Origin: Lichenostomus cassidix
Taxonomy: Eukaryota; Chordata; Aves; Passeriformes; Meliphagidae
Direction of reading: 5' to 3'
NCBI GenBank assembly: GCA_008360975.2
Contig: CM039184.1
Coordinates: forward strand, 52,542,797 to 52,606,796
Length of the DNA: 64,000 nucleotides
In this document: one piece after another, positions 50,424 through 62,676 of the stretch
Position numbering within the stretch: the stretch's first letter is position 1
How the letters are laid out: every line of letters starts with the position of its first letter
The notes under the pieces: generated by a model
Database searches by the model: none
Seen by the model: the letters and a program-made list of their open reading frames with translations, nothing else
Told to the model about the DNA's origin: nothing
Position numbers and translations under genes: made by a program

Positions 50424-51019
50424 TGTTGTGATTTAACCCCAGCCAACAAATGATGAAGCATCTCACTCTCACCCCTATCAGGAGGATGAGGAAGACAATT
50501 GGAAGGGTAAAAGCTGGAACACTCATGAGGTCAGATGAAGAGAGGTCAGTAAGGAATGCAAAAGTTGTGCACACAAGCAAAGCAAAGAAAGAAATTCATT
50601 CACTTCTTCCCAGGGGCAGGCAGGGGTTCAGCCATCCCCAGGAGAGCAGGGCCCCACACACAGGTCACACACAACAGTAACTTGGGAGGATAAATACCAT
50701 CTCTCCAAATGCCCCATCCTGTCTCCCTCTTCCCCCCACTTTATATACCAAGCATGATGTCACACGGTCTGGAATATCCCTTTGGTCAGTTGGGGTCACT
50801 GTCCTGGCTGTGTCTCCTCCCAGCCTCCCAGGCACCCCCAGGCCCCTCACCAATGTGGCAGTACAGAAAGCAGAAAAGGCCTTGGCTCTGTGTAAGCACT
50901 TCTGAGCAATAACAAAAATATCTCTGTATTATAAACCCTCTGGTCAGCACAGATACAAAACACAGCCCAGGGCAGACACTGTAAAGAAAAATAACTATAT
51001 CCCAACCAAAACCAGCACA
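50424..51019 (-). mobile_element. Complete solo LTR, family 3, copy a
   Basis: A 596-base solo LTR in minus orientation. Its ends are TG...CA ('tgttgtgatttaacccc' on the left, 'ccaaaaccagcaca' on the right), flanked by a perfect 5-base target duplication ATTAA, consistent with an ERVL-type integrase. The TATA box on the minus strand is 'tatataaa' at 50740-50747. Segments such as 'agcatgatgtcacacgg', 'ggaatatccctttggtcagt', 'aaaaggccttggctctgtg' and 'taagcacttctgagcaataa' recur in the second copy at 54552-55121 and match a songbird LTR family I know from memory. No clear 'aataaa' was found. No internal genes, so a solo LTR formed by recombination. Confidence 0.88.
50740..50747 (-). promoter_or_regulatory. 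TATA box of family-3 LTR
   Basis: 'tttatata' on the plus strand (minus 'tatataaa') in the middle of the LTR, where U3 should end. Confidence 0.5.
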
Positions 51020-51024
51020 ATTAA
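51020..51024. repeat. Target-site duplication, right (ATTAA)
   Basis: Exact match to 50419-50423 on the other side of the LTR. Confidence 0.75.
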
Positions 51025-51179
51025 TTATTTTAATTAAGATTTTATTATTAACAGCAGATAAGTATTGTCATGGTTCACACAATTATTTCCTCACACACAT
51101 ATGTATGCAGCTGCAGTCACAGCTGGAAGGCCAAACACAGCTCTTTACCAGGAAGGGAAGAGTCATACTGACTTGCCAA

Positions 51180-52190
51180 TGTGTGGTGGATTGAACTCCT
51201 CCTCAGCTGGACAAAGGAGAGAAAATCTAAGAAAAAGCTCATGGGTCAAGATAAGGACAGGGAAAGATAACTCACTACCTCATGGGAAAAACATATTATA
51301 AACATATATTTAATATATTACCAATCAAATCAGAGTAGAATAATGAGAAATAAAAACTTATCCTTAAAACCACCTTTCCCCCAGCCCTGCCTTCATCCCA
51401 GGCACAACTTCACTCTTGATGTTTTTTACCTCCTCCCCTCCAGCTGCACAGGTGTACACAGAATGTGGATTACAGTCAGTCCATCACAGCATGTCTCTGC
51501 CACTTCTTCCTTCTCACACTCCTTCCTGGCTCCAGCCAGGGAAATTATTTACCATTAACCTCACCAATATGAGTCACTCCCACAGGGTGCAGTACTTCAG
51601 GAACAGACTGCTGCTGCCTGGGGTCCCCACAGGGTCACAAGTGCTGCCAGAAAATGTGTATCAGTTTGGTCTTCACCCTGCATGAGTCCACAGGTTCTGC
51701 CAGAAGCCTGCTCCAAAATGAGCTTCCCACAGGGTCACAGCTTCCTTCGGGCATCCCCCTGCTATGCTATGGAGTCCTCCACAGGCTGCAGGTGGATCTC
51801 TGTATCCCCATGGACATCCATTGGTTGCAGGGACACAGCTGCTTCACCATGGTCTTCACTACAGGTTGCAGGGGAATCTCAGCTCCGGTGCCTGAATTAC
51901 CTCCTCCCCCTCCTTCACTGCTCTTGGTGTCTGCAGAGCTCTTTCTCTCACATTTCTTCTCATTTCTCTCTCCTGGCTCCTGTTCTGGCAGCTTTTTCCC
52001 CTCTTATATACATCATCCCGGAGGCTCTACTGGCATCCCTGATGGGCTCAGCCTTGGCCAGCAGCTGGTCTGTTTTGGAGCCAGCAGCATTGGCTCTGCT
52101 GGACATGGCAAAGGCATCTGGCAGCTTCTCAGAGGAAGAAACCCTGTATCCCTGTTACCAAAGCTTGCCACCCAAACCCAAACCACTATT
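51180..52190 (-). mobile_element. ERVL-like LTR, family 2, copy b
   Basis: Minus-oriented LTR of about 1.0 kb, homologous to 45309-46239 and slightly more complete. The plus strand starts with 'tgtggtggattgaact' (reversed 3' end) and ends near 'cccaaacccaaaccacta' (reversed 5' end). The minus-strand TATA box 'tatataag' lies at 52003-52010. The poly(A) signal is mutated: the equivalent stretch near 51308-51322 reads 'tttaatatattacc'. The interior has the family's tandem-like motifs 'gcaggtggatctctg', 'ggttgcaggggaatctc' and 'cttggtgtctgcagagct'. The right terminus ends in 'tt' rather than CA, and no target duplication is visible. Open frames of 181 and 208 codons here (51654-52199, 51682-52308) translate low-complexity LTR sequence and are not genes. 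Confidence 0.85.
52003..52010 (-). promoter_or_regulatory. TATA box of family-2 LTR
   Basis: 'cttatata' on the plus strand reads 'tatataag' on the minus strand. It is about 180 bases inside the LTR 5' end, as expected for U3. Confidence 0.5.
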
Positions 52191-54546
52191 CCTTCATAGT
52201 GGTAATACAGTCACTCAAAGTTCCATTGTTTTAGGTGTATATATAAAATCTTGTAGGATTGCATGTGGCCTGAGTTATACAATCTGTTGTTGGTGCAAGT
52301 GTGTGTGAGTGGCCTTGGATGGATACTTAGTGTCCTCAGTTTTACAGTTCTTGCAGATTCAGCCAAACCACTACACTCCAAACTTCTCTACTCTGGTGAT
52401 ATATTCAAGCAACGGCTCCCAGCAAATGCTTTCACTCTAATTTTCCTGCTATTTTCTGATAAGTACTTCTGCGTCCATACCTGTAGGTACTTGTGGGTCT
52501 CATTCTCAACCACTCAAACAGAAAAAAGCCTTTGTGGCACAGCTAAGTTAACACACTTTTGAGAACACACTGTGCAATACTTCCACTTAGTGTACATTAT
52601 TAAAAAGCTTTCACAGGTTTTCCAAAGCTTCCTGGCATATTCAGCTTCAGACACTTAAAACCCCTAAAAACCATGGATAACCACAAAAAAGAAACAAGAA
52701 GATCTGCAATTTTAGGCTGCTTTTATTTCTTCCTCAACAGTCCTCAGTGCCCAGAGCTCTATATATGTTATTCTGGCAAAGTTTTGGTAATGATGAATCC
52801 CAACTAGGTTGTTCTCAGAAGCAGTGACATATATAATTTTAAGTCTGACCTAATCTTACTATTATATAAGCCCAAGTATTATCTTCTCTAGTAAATATGC
52901 AAGGTGTTGGGAACACATTTCAGATCAGAAAATAACTGCATTGTGATAAAAGCACTGTATGCTGCAACTTGAACTGAGGGTCTCTATATCGGTTGCTTTA
53001 TTTTGTACTGAAGATGGAGATTGTAATTTTGAAAGATGATGATGCTTGTGTGTGATGCAGTTTAATTCCTGACACTAGCTTCTTCATTCTCCATTCAGTA
53101 TTCCCACATTGTGCTGTATCTCTTCACAAAAACTGTCAAACAGCACAGCTGGAGTTAATAAACTGAGGAAGGATGCCCATTACCAGTTACAGACATCCCT
53201 GTTGTTTGATGCTTTCAGTATTTCATTATCTCTGCATCAGCGCTGGTACTCCTACAACTGAAAAGCCATCAAAATAACACAGCTTGAAATGATAAATGAA
53301 AGCAACAGAACAACTGCAGCACAGTGCATGCACTTCTGTGGGCTTTTCTAGGTGCACAGATATTTGTCTCTGTGCTGCAGTCTCCGTGGCAGTCTTCCAC
53401 CAGCACAGCAAAGGTTGATCCAGATGTTGGCTTAAAGTCACTGGACTCATTTCACATAACCAATTTTCTGTAACTGCTAGCATACCTAAGAAATTACATT
53501 TGATTTTTCTTCCCGAGAAATAGATTTTAGAAAGGTACAAGATTTCATTTTTTCCTTTTCATTAAGGAAAAAGACGGAAATGCAAAGAGATCCAGGGAAA
53601 GTCCACATTGACCACAAATAATTTTACTGCAAAATTATTGTCAATTAGTTGGAACAAGTCACACTAATTGGTACATTCATTGCTGAATTGAGGTTAGATA
53701 TGTGGCTCAGGAAGGTAATAAATTCTCAATGAAGAGTTAACATAATGGATCAGAATTCTCTGACCCAGTTTAACAATTAGCTGGAGGTGGCGTGTTGTGA
53801 AATTTAAATGTACACTCCAGAGCAGAGAGTTCTTTCATCCTTTTCACAAAATTTCACATGAGTTCTTTCATCCTTAATAAACATAGCTAAATTTAAAACA
53901 GGAATGTATATTTTATTTTGTTGTTATAAGTATTATCTGCTTAGTGCCAACAGCATATTTCCAGAAGCTAAAAATGTATTTCTCTAGCCGTTTGTCAGAT
54001 CTGCAATGCATTCATATAGCTACTGTACATAATTAAACATGTAAAGCAGAAGACTGAAATTGGTAATTAGCCCTCAAGATTCTGTAGTAGTGTCTGGGAA
54101 TTAAGCCACATAGTTCCCATTATTTTCCAGAGAAATCATTCAACTAAAATTCTTTCACTGCTTAGGAAATCAGCAGCCAGCTTCTAAAGCATTCTTACTC
54201 AAGGGAGTGGAATTTGCACTTTCTGATTTCATATGATCAATATGCTTTCATTATATAGCTTTGTGTTTCAATCGGTATGTTTTTTCTATAGAAGTTAAAA
54301 GTTATGTACTGTAATTTCAGGTGTCCAGCCTTGAAGAGATGATTCATTTCTCTTTACTGATAAAGAGAAAAAACAAAAATAATCAAAATTCACTTTTAAA
54401 TAAGTGCAAAGCAGGGAAACAGACAAATACCTCAGACCAAAGAGCCCACGGTTCTGATGTAAAAACCCCTGCCCTCTTATTAATATAGGTAAATATTCTC
54501 TTTTGGGGAATTTTGTTGTATATCAAGAGCACCTAGTAAGATAGTT
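52191..54546. other. Unassigned unique-looking sequence
   Basis: No repeat family or gene was recognised. The open frame at 53226-53540 (minus, 104 codons) has no domain. The stretch 52.9-54.3 kb has a mixed, non-repetitive texture and could hold conserved noncoding elements, but this cannot be tested here. Confidence 0.4.
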
Positions 54547-54551
54547 TTTAG

Positions 54552-55121
54552 TGTCATGGTTCAACACCAGCTGGCAGCTAAGCCCTAGACAGCTGTTTAC
54601 TCTCCCCTGGTGGGAAGGGGGAGAGAATCAGAAGAGTAAAAGTGAGGAAACTCATGGGCAGAGATAAAAACAGTTCAATAGGAAAAGCAAAAGCCTCACA
54701 CAAGAGCAAAATAAGACAAGGAATTAATTCACCCCTTCCTATGGGCAGGCAGTTGTCCAGTCATCCCCAGGAGAGCAGGGCTCCATCACACCTAAGGGTG
54801 ACTTGGGAAGGCAAACACCATCACTCAAAACGTCTCCCCTTCTTTTTCTTCCCTCAGCAGTATATGCTGAGCATGTTCTCACAGGGTATGGAATATCTCT
54901 TGGTCAGCAGTGCTATGTCCCCTCGCAGCTCACTGTGCACCCGCAGCCTCCTCACTGGTGGGGTGGGGTGAGAAGAAAAGGCCTTGACGGTGTGTCAGCA
55001 CTGCTCAGCGCCTTCTAAAATATCCCTGTGTTATCAAAACTGTTTGCAGCACAAATCCCAAGCATACCCCATACCAGCTAATATGAAGAAAATGAACTGT
55101 GCATCAGTCAAATTCAGCTCA
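54552..55121 (-). mobile_element. Solo LTR, family 3, copy b
   Basis: Minus-oriented sister of 50424-51019, about 570 bases. Its ends are 'tgtcatggttcaacaccag' on the left and 'attcagctca' on the right, flanked by TTTAG (54547-54551) and TCTAG (55122-55126), a 5-base target duplication with one mismatch. Shared blocks include 'catccccaggagagcaggg', 'gagcatgttctcacagggta', 'ggaatatctcttggtcag' and 'aaaaggccttgacggtgtg'. The TATA region sits in a small palindrome at 54853-54871. The right end has diverged from the 'aaaaccagcaca' of copy a. No internal genes. Confidence 0.83.
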
Positions 55122-55126
55122 TCTAG

Positions 55127-55795
55127 CTTTAGATTCCTGTTAAAACAAAGAGTGGAGGATTTCAAGAATACTTAGAGCTTCGTGAAGATTAAGTTTGCTT
55201 TGACATTTGTTGAGTAGTATCATACATTTCCATTGCAGAGAAAGAAATGATAATTTAAAAGTATGGAGGAAAAAAAAGAATATTTCTTCTCACAATTTTA
55301 TATTTGAGCAAATGCAGTATATGTATTCAGGGTCTAACTAAAAAAACACTCCTCTGTTTTCTTTTTTCCTTTCCCTAACAGATTCTTTGTCCATATGTAG
55401 ATAATATACCTGGCACGTAATAACTCAGGAAGTTGCTATGCCTAAGTATACAGATCTGGTCATGTTTCTACCTGAACTTAAGTGCTTTTTAAAATTTTAT
55501 TTTATTTTAAATACTGGAAAAGAAATGGCCAGATATTGTCTGGTTTGATACTGAAATACTGTTCAGAACTTGGGAAAACTTGAGAAAACCACTTGGGAAT
55601 CATGCAAGTTAGAATCAACTCTTTGCCTTCCTGGCCAAATATGTGTGGGAAAAGTTAGTTATATAGTCCCAGATACTTTTTTTTTTTTTTTGTCTGTTCA
55701 GATATTGAGTATACATTTGAGAATCTTGGTTTTCAATAATGGTTTGATTGACATTTCAGTGTTACCAGTTGTGTGTTTCTTATGAAGAAAAAAAG
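55127..55795. other. AT-rich sequence, no gene seen
   Basis: No gene or repeat family was recognised; contains a T-run at about 55676-55692. Confidence 0.4.
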
Positions 55796-55977
55796 AAGAA
55801 GGAAGGAAGGAAGGAAGGAAGGAAGGAAGGAAGGAAGGAAGGAAGGAAGGAAGGAAGGAAGGAAGGAAGGAAGGAAGGAAGGAAGGAAGGAGGAAGGAAG
55901 GAAGGAAGGAAGGAAGGAAGGAAGGAAGGAAGGAAGGAAGGAAGGAAGGAAGGAAGGAAGGAAGGAAGGAAGGAAGG
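55796..55977. repeat. Long (AAGG)n microsatellite
   Basis: About 45 tandem AAGG units, almost perfect over 180 bases, with one interruption near 55888-55894 where one unit is shortened to AGG. The left edge grades through 'aagaagaagg'. Strictly purine on the plus strand and pyrimidine on the minus. Open frames of about 100 codons across it in several frames (K-E-G-R or F-L-P-S repeats) are repeat translations. Confidence 0.98.
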
Positions 55978-56284
55978 GCAACAGATTTTTTCAAACCATA
56001 GTAAGAATTCCAGAAAGAGAAAAAACCTATGCCCTTATTCACTCTGACAACTATTTCTTTCCCACTAACATATAACTGGTTCCTCAGGTTTCCCTATTGG
56101 AAAGTCAATGAACTGATTTGTGTGAAACTGACTGCAAGCTGCACACAGACACCTTTTTTTCTTTCTCTTTTCCAAACTTATTTTGAGGTAATTATTTTCT
56201 TGTACCTGAACTGATTGCTGAAATACTTTTTCTTTCCCTACCCCACCCCCAGTCACTTTTTTTTGTTAATCCCCTGCAGGTATT
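55978..56284. other. Short unassigned segment
   Basis: Pyrimidine-rich patches ('ctttttttctttctctttt' near 56152) and no recognised gene. Confidence 0.35.
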
Positions 56285-56645
56285 TAGAATTAGCTTTCAT
56301 GTTGTGCCTCAGTCCTACTTTCCCCAGGCTTTGCAAATTCTCTTTTCTTAATAAACATTTTTTATCATTTTTGTTATCCTTTTTTGGAGTCTTTCCAATT
56401 CAGCAAAATCTTTTTTGTATTATGGAGCCCAAAACAGTGTAAAGCACTCAAATACAGTTTCACCAATTCTGCACTGAGATAAAAAATTAATTACCTGCCC
56501 CCCTTCTCCTGACCTAATTCCTCTCATTATACTGTACATGCTCAATATGGTATTTGCCATTCTGCAGCATATCACTCTGTATTCTTCTGCAGAGTTTATG
56601 GTTTGCTCTGAGCCTGTTTTTTTTTCCTGTAGCCATGGAAATTTC
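56285..56645 (-). mobile_element. Diverged CR1 LINE fragment, antisense
   Basis: The plus strand follows reversed CR1: 'cctcagtcctactttcccca', 'tggagtctttccaattcagc', 'attatggagcccaaaacagt', 'gcactcaaatacagtttcac', 'caattctgcactgagat' and 'atggtatttgccattctgc'. These parallel consensus phrases I remember ('ctggactctctccaattc', 'gtggagcccaaaactg', 'ggtgtggtctcaccag'). Divergence is high. No open frame survives, and neither end of the original element is present. Confidence 0.75.
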
Positions 56646-59600
56646 TAAATTAGTCTTTCTCCATGTTACACATTAGGGTCTTTTACACTCCATGTTTAAC
56701 ATGATAAAAGGTCAATTCTGCAGTATTTAGACCCTAATCACAGATGGGCACAGTCGGGTCTTCCCAATCGTCTAAGGCTGCAATAAACAGAAAAAAATGG
56801 TGCACTTGGATGCAGCAAATTCTTCCAACTCTACAGTTATGCTGAAAATGAAAATCTCCCTTTTCTATTGGAATGCAGCATCAGGGATATTTTGAAGAAT
56901 TACCTCTGTTTTCCTAAGTGGAGCCATAACTTTTTTTTTTTTTCCCAATATCTGTAGTGGCCTCCTTAGCTGTGTATATCATTACATCAAGTCACATTCT
57001 GTTTTCCTGCATTCTGGTAGTTATTCTTACTTCTTCACTTGCATTTTTATTTTATTTTTTCTTAATTGAAACAAGAAACATTTTTACAGAAATTCCCTTT
57101 CAATCACATGTTTTAGGTCACCTTGGTCAAGAAAACAGAATGACTGGCACTGTACTCAGGAAGTAGAAGTATCTTTCTTTCTTCCTTTACCAGTTAGACA
57201 GAAAGACCTTAAGCAGCAGTGTAAATGCTTTCTAATCTCATGCTATTACTTATACAACCTCCAGGACCTTAACCAACGTGCAAAGATTATATCACAGCAT
57301 TGTGCAGCAGACAAAACCCTTCGTTTGCACAGTTAAAGGAAAAATGTTTGGCTTAAAAACAGTTATGAACTTGACTCAATGACTTGACTCAAGTACTTGA
57401 ATCAGGTACAAGGAAACATGCTTGAAATATTTCTACATAGATCTGCCCATCACTCTTTCATTATCTCTAGTTAACACATTATATTCACATGTGTTAATAT
57501 AAAAGTGTTTAAATAGGTATGTAGATTTAACTTGGGATATGAAAATAAGGTCAAGCACTGTCACAGTCATTGCTATAGCACAGAATTTGTTGCCTAAAAA
57601 GCAGTTTATTGTACAACTTCAAAATTATCCCAGTGCAAACTGCAAAGAGTGCCTGATGAATAGCATTGTACCAGAAATGATGGGATGTTTAACCTGTAAA
57701 AGGTGCACAGCCACATCATTCCATAAGACGTGACAGATATCCAGTCACAAGCACTGCAGACAGGTACTTACTAACCCAGGAGACATCAGAGCCTACCAAT
57801 TTTGTTTAACCAGTTTTATACTGATGCTGTTGCTCTTGACCTTACAGTCATATCTCAAATAACACAGGTTTCTGAGAGGTTGGTGGATAGCCTCAGCTTT
57901 AAGTTATCTAGGCTTTCTTGCTTTTTAGTCAACAGAGAAAGAGAAGCATCTCCCAAGGGGCAAGTTATTTTTTCATTGACTTTTACATTATCGTTGATGA
58001 AATATTTCTGAGAAGCAATTCTTTGTCTGATGATTCAAGGGGAAGCTTAGACAGGCTAATTTGAACTAGTTGGCTAACTTTTAGAGAGTGAAAGCGATGT
58101 GTAATGAGTGACACCAAGAGTCACTCCAGGGAGCAGAACTGTTGAGAACTGTTGCAGTGGGACTGGAATTTTGCTAACTGTCTTACATCCACTAAAGCCG
58201 TGCAAAACATTGCATGATTCACCCTTGGCTGGGTGTTGGCTGAGCTGTGTTAACAATGTGACCACTACTACAGAAGTGAATCTGAGCAGATGATGACCCT
58301 GGCAGAGCTGCTGCTGAGCACTGATTAGTCAGCAGACACCTACATGCAAGCTTATGGCTGAAGATCAGTTCTGTATTCAAGTGTCAGCCTCTCCAGCCAC
58401 AGCTAATAAGTCTATCACTGATGAAGCCACAAACACTGAAACTCATCTGCAGTCTCCTGATCAGCAGAGTGCTTTACTCACATCAGTTTTCTTCTGATGT
58501 GGTACTTTTTCACTTTGAAAGCTTAGCACCAATGGACAGTGATATTACTTCTTGCCTGTAATGAAGCACTAAGTCGGGATGATGTTGCTGTGAGTGCCTT
58601 CTCGATACAGAATGGAATATTTGCATAGATTAGCCTGCTAGCTTATGGTCCTTGACTGCTTTAATTTCAAACACACTACTTTCCATTGAAATGCCATAGA
58701 GGTTTGTTTATTTATTTATTACTTTGCATCACTAGTAGATGCACAAATTCTTTGAACAGATTCCTGAGGCAATTTATTTCTTTACAGATGAAATGTCCTT
58801 TTTTTGTTAGGAGGCAAGTATATATTGAAGAATATAGAGGTATCTGAAATCAGTGGAAATTGTGAAGCTAAGAACAAACACTGTTTTTTGACATTGCTGT
58901 TGACTGACCTTGTGATACTGTTACTTCTGTTTTAGGTTTTTAGCTCATCTCTGATAAAGTTCTCTGATAAGGATACCTGCAAGATAACAAGTATAACCTG
59001 CTCTTCATAAGACACCTGGTAAAATGATGAATGACTGGATACATGCAGACGTAAGGTCGACCTCCTGACCTCTGCTATTCAGTAAGATAAACTGGAATAG
59101 CAAAGAGTTTAGCATTCAACCCTTAAAATTGCAAAGCTTTCCTAGGTGAAACAGAGGCATAGAGCTTCAATCTCCAAAAATTATTTGTAATTTCATAGAT
59201 GAAGTTAAAATACCTCCCAGCTTCCAGTTTGGATGCATCTTTCTGATCATAGAGATTATAGACATAAGTATTTAAACATATAGGAATAATATACATATGT
59301 AAATGAATACATGAAATAAACTTTATGAGCCAGAATCGTTACTAATCACTGTTTAACATTTTCACAGTGAGTAATTATACCAACAGCAGTAAGTTTTACA
59401 GATTTTTTGAGAAATTTCCAGTACCCCCACTATAACCTTTCAATTACTCTCAGATGGAAGATATTTTACCCAATCTCTCTTAGCCTATAAGGCATAAGAG
59501 AATCACTAAATCTAAAATCAGGATAGAAATACCATGTCATTAGTTCAAATCTTTGCCAGAACAGAATACATCACATTTCATTTACAATCTTATCTCCACA

Positions 59601-62600
59601 CTTTGTGTCCATTTGACAAACTTATAAATTATTTCATTATTTTATTGAATTGATTGGTAATTTTCATGAAGACTTCTCCTTCTCTTTTTTATGTGACTCT
59701 GCTTGGCATTGCTCCCTCAAATATTCATACACCTGTCATTATAACTGCTTGTAACCGTTATTTGGTGAAGATGATCTGCGTTTAACTCTTTCAATGATTT
59801 TTTTTTTTTTTCCAGAACTTAGTACTTGAAGTTCTCCAATCAATGACAATATTGCAAATATCTCCTTCCTTTGAGTCAGGCAAGAAATTTAGTCAGAAAC
59901 TACCTAGGGTGAAAATCCCATTTCACATCTTTCCCAGCTGAAATCTGGTATTACAGAGAAGAGAATCTGTTTCCTCCAGGGTGACAGAAACAAATAAAAA
60001 ATGTTTTGTACAACATCTGGATGATGATATTTAAAGTCATGCTCCTCAAAAAGAAAGGTACTTCACCTTACATAATTTACTGAACTCTCCTTTTGTTACT
60101 TTCTTCTGGTACGTTCATGAAGCTGTTCAAGGAGATTTGAATAGCGTTGAGATTTGTAAATCATGAGTAACACTACTGTGACAAGTAAAAAAAAAATCTA
60201 ATCAGAGATTAATCATAATCAAAGATAATGTCATTTTTTTTTTCAATCTTTCTTTCTACACACTGCTATTTATATCACATTTCTTGTGATGTCTTGAAAA
60301 ATATTTCAAATTCACCCTTGATGTAATAGGCTGGATCTTTACTGAAGTCAGAGGAATTTAACTGCGCCTATTATGCTTACTGCATTAACCCTACCGTCTG
60401 TAGAAAATTGTTGAATTTTCTTTGATAGCAAGTTAATTTAACATGATTTCTTGCTTATGAACTCTTTCTGCCTGCAATTTTCCTCAAGGTGCTAAAGGAT
60501 TTATTGAAGTATTTCTCTGATCTCATACATAGTCCTTACTTAAGAGACTTATAAAAACAAGTTTTATGAATTACCCAATTGACTCCCTGAATTCTCAAAG
60601 ATGACATTTGATACTTCTATTTCTGATGCTGAAACTATTTATACAATTTGGTCATGAAGTTGATTGCTTCATATTGATTGTATAGAACCTTTAAAAAATG
60701 TACTTTTTGTGATGATTGGGGTTCTTACATATTTTTCTATATCATCTGGAATTACTGTCCACTGCAAGAATTTTTACCTTACTTCTCCAAAAAAAACCAA
60801 AACCAAAACCAAGATGTATGAAATACATTTAAAAAAAAAAAAAAGTTTTATACTCAAAACCCCAGCTAGTGACAGTCCATTTGCCTGAAGAACAGTTATA
60901 GACTATAGAACAAATCATGTAGAAGTCCAGTGTCAGAGACTATGTATTAAACTTCAATTTACTGGAAAATAAAAGTAACAGAGAAAAAAAATCAATGTTC
61001 AATATTTAGAGACTAAGAAAATTCCAGTCATGTTCTCAGACCCAGCCAAAGGGAATAACTTGGTATGTTGATCATCTCCCCCAAGTCTTTCAGGCAACAG
61101 GGTTTTATAAACAATTTTATTTGATAACTGTATGTAGGGGGAAAAGGATATAGAAATAAAGAAAAGCAATGTAATATGGTCTCAATTTTAACTAAAGTTA
61201 TAATGTATTTAACATTTGACATAGCATAATAAAGGAAGAATATTTTAGAGATTGTGTACTTAAGCTCAGTTATAGTTTCAAATATGTTTTATACTGTTTC
61301 TGAGTTTTTCCTCCCTTTTGCATGTCAGTTTGATCATACAAGAAAACAATTTGATCACAGCTGTCAGCATATAAATATCAAAGTCAGATTCTACTGCTTC
61401 AGAACTGTAATAAAGTGTTGTGGAATTAAGATGATAGTAGGTATGAGCAACAGATATTGATACAAGGCTTTACAATTTAAAATGTCTATCAGGGGACTAT
61501 ACAACTCTTCTCAGCATGATATTTCAACATCTCAGACGTCTAGTGCTTTATCAGCTCCTGTAAAATGTTCCTAAAGAAAGCACCAAGAGAGAATGCCTAC
61601 AGTATGAAAATGCTTTGTAGACTCAGGTTCCTGGCCCCTGGCTCTCACTGTCATTAACAGCACCAATTTTTCACTGAATTGAGATATGCAAATTGCAATT
61701 AATCCTTTTCTTCACATTAAATTAATTGTTGAGGTGTGCACAGATTTCTTTTAAACTTTCAAATCAGTGATGGTGAGCAAATACAGTTTTATCTTTAGGA
61801 TTTGAGTTATATCCAAAAATGTAAAGGAGTTCAAAATCAAATAGAATCAAAATCCTTCACTCCATCCATGTCACCCCGTATTATTCCCTGACTCAGTATT
61901 TCAAATGTGAGCCATATCCAGTTTAAAGAGTCATATTGTGTTATGGTACTGTATGTAACACAATACGATGAGTGTAATAGGCATGAAGCATCAAAGGAAT
62001 AGGGTATCTGCTGAAAGTTGATCCAATTTTCATTTGACAATACATCCAATGAATTTTAACCTGTTACTATGAGACTTATTGATACTTTCATATTATTAAT
62101 GCTCAGAAAAATGAATGACATTGTTATGTGCATATGAGTACAATTATAATGTGATTCAGTTCCAGTGGGAATGATGAAATTTCCTAAAAATAATCATGTA
62201 ATTTCCTTTTCTTCCTGTGCTCTCCCTTCCCTGCCAGTGTGCCATTATGTTACAAGAACTTCAGGTGCTTGAGTTCAATATAAGCAGAAACAAATTAATG
62301 AAACTTCACCACAGTGTGGGATTTGAACCTATTTACTATCGGTCCACTGAATTATTAAGTAACCCATCTGTCTACTATCTGGGAAAAAACCTTTTGATTA
62401 AAATATGTATTGAAAGGGGGTTTTAGTAAACTTTAATTCATAAATACTTACAAATCACATTGGTTATTTGCAATTATAAATCTGTGATATGTTCATATAT
62501 ATGCTAGGTCTGCATCATCACAGTATTTAAATAAATGTATTTATATGGATATGAGTGCACATAACACACAAAATGTATAGGTTTGCATGTGTTTTTATAG

Positions 62601-62621
62601 GCACATGTAATACACACAGAT
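56646..62621. other. AT-rich sequence, no gene seen
   Basis: About 6 kb with no recognised gene. Short open frames on both strands at 58074-58293 overlap a less AT-rich, non-repetitive patch (57.9-58.6 kb) of unknown nature. Simple runs: T-runs at about 56931-56943, 59800-59812 and 60234-60243, AAAACC units at 60785-60811 and an A-run at 60830-60844. Confidence 0.45.
60785..60844. repeat. AAAACC units and A-run
   Basis: Three to four AAAACC-type units followed, after a short spacer, by about 15 A residues. There is no target duplication or gene-like body upstream that would make it a retroposed tail. Confidence 0.6.
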
Positions 62622-62676
62622 GCACACACACACACACACAAAAACACACACATATATATATATACATATATATATG
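62622..62676. repeat. (CA)n and (TA)n compound microsatellite
   Basis: Roughly ten CA units, an AAAA break, three more CA units, then TA runs interrupted by 'taca'. Short open frames here translate the repeat. Confidence 0.92.

Noticed and set aside
51654..52308. Open frames of 181 and 208 codons on the plus strand
   Set aside because: They lie inside a family-2 LTR read on the opposite strand to its own promoter. The translation is Ser/Pro/Leu-rich low complexity with no domain, and two frames are open at once, as expected of stop-poor, CT-rich LTR sequence.
55698..56075. Open frames of about 100 codons across the AAGG tract in several frames
   Set aside because: Pure translation of a tetranucleotide repeat (K-E-G-R or F-L-P-S cycles).
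60785..60844. A-run as the tail of a processed pseudogene
   Set aside because: No gene-like or spliced-exon sequence is recognisable upstream and no flanking target duplication was found.
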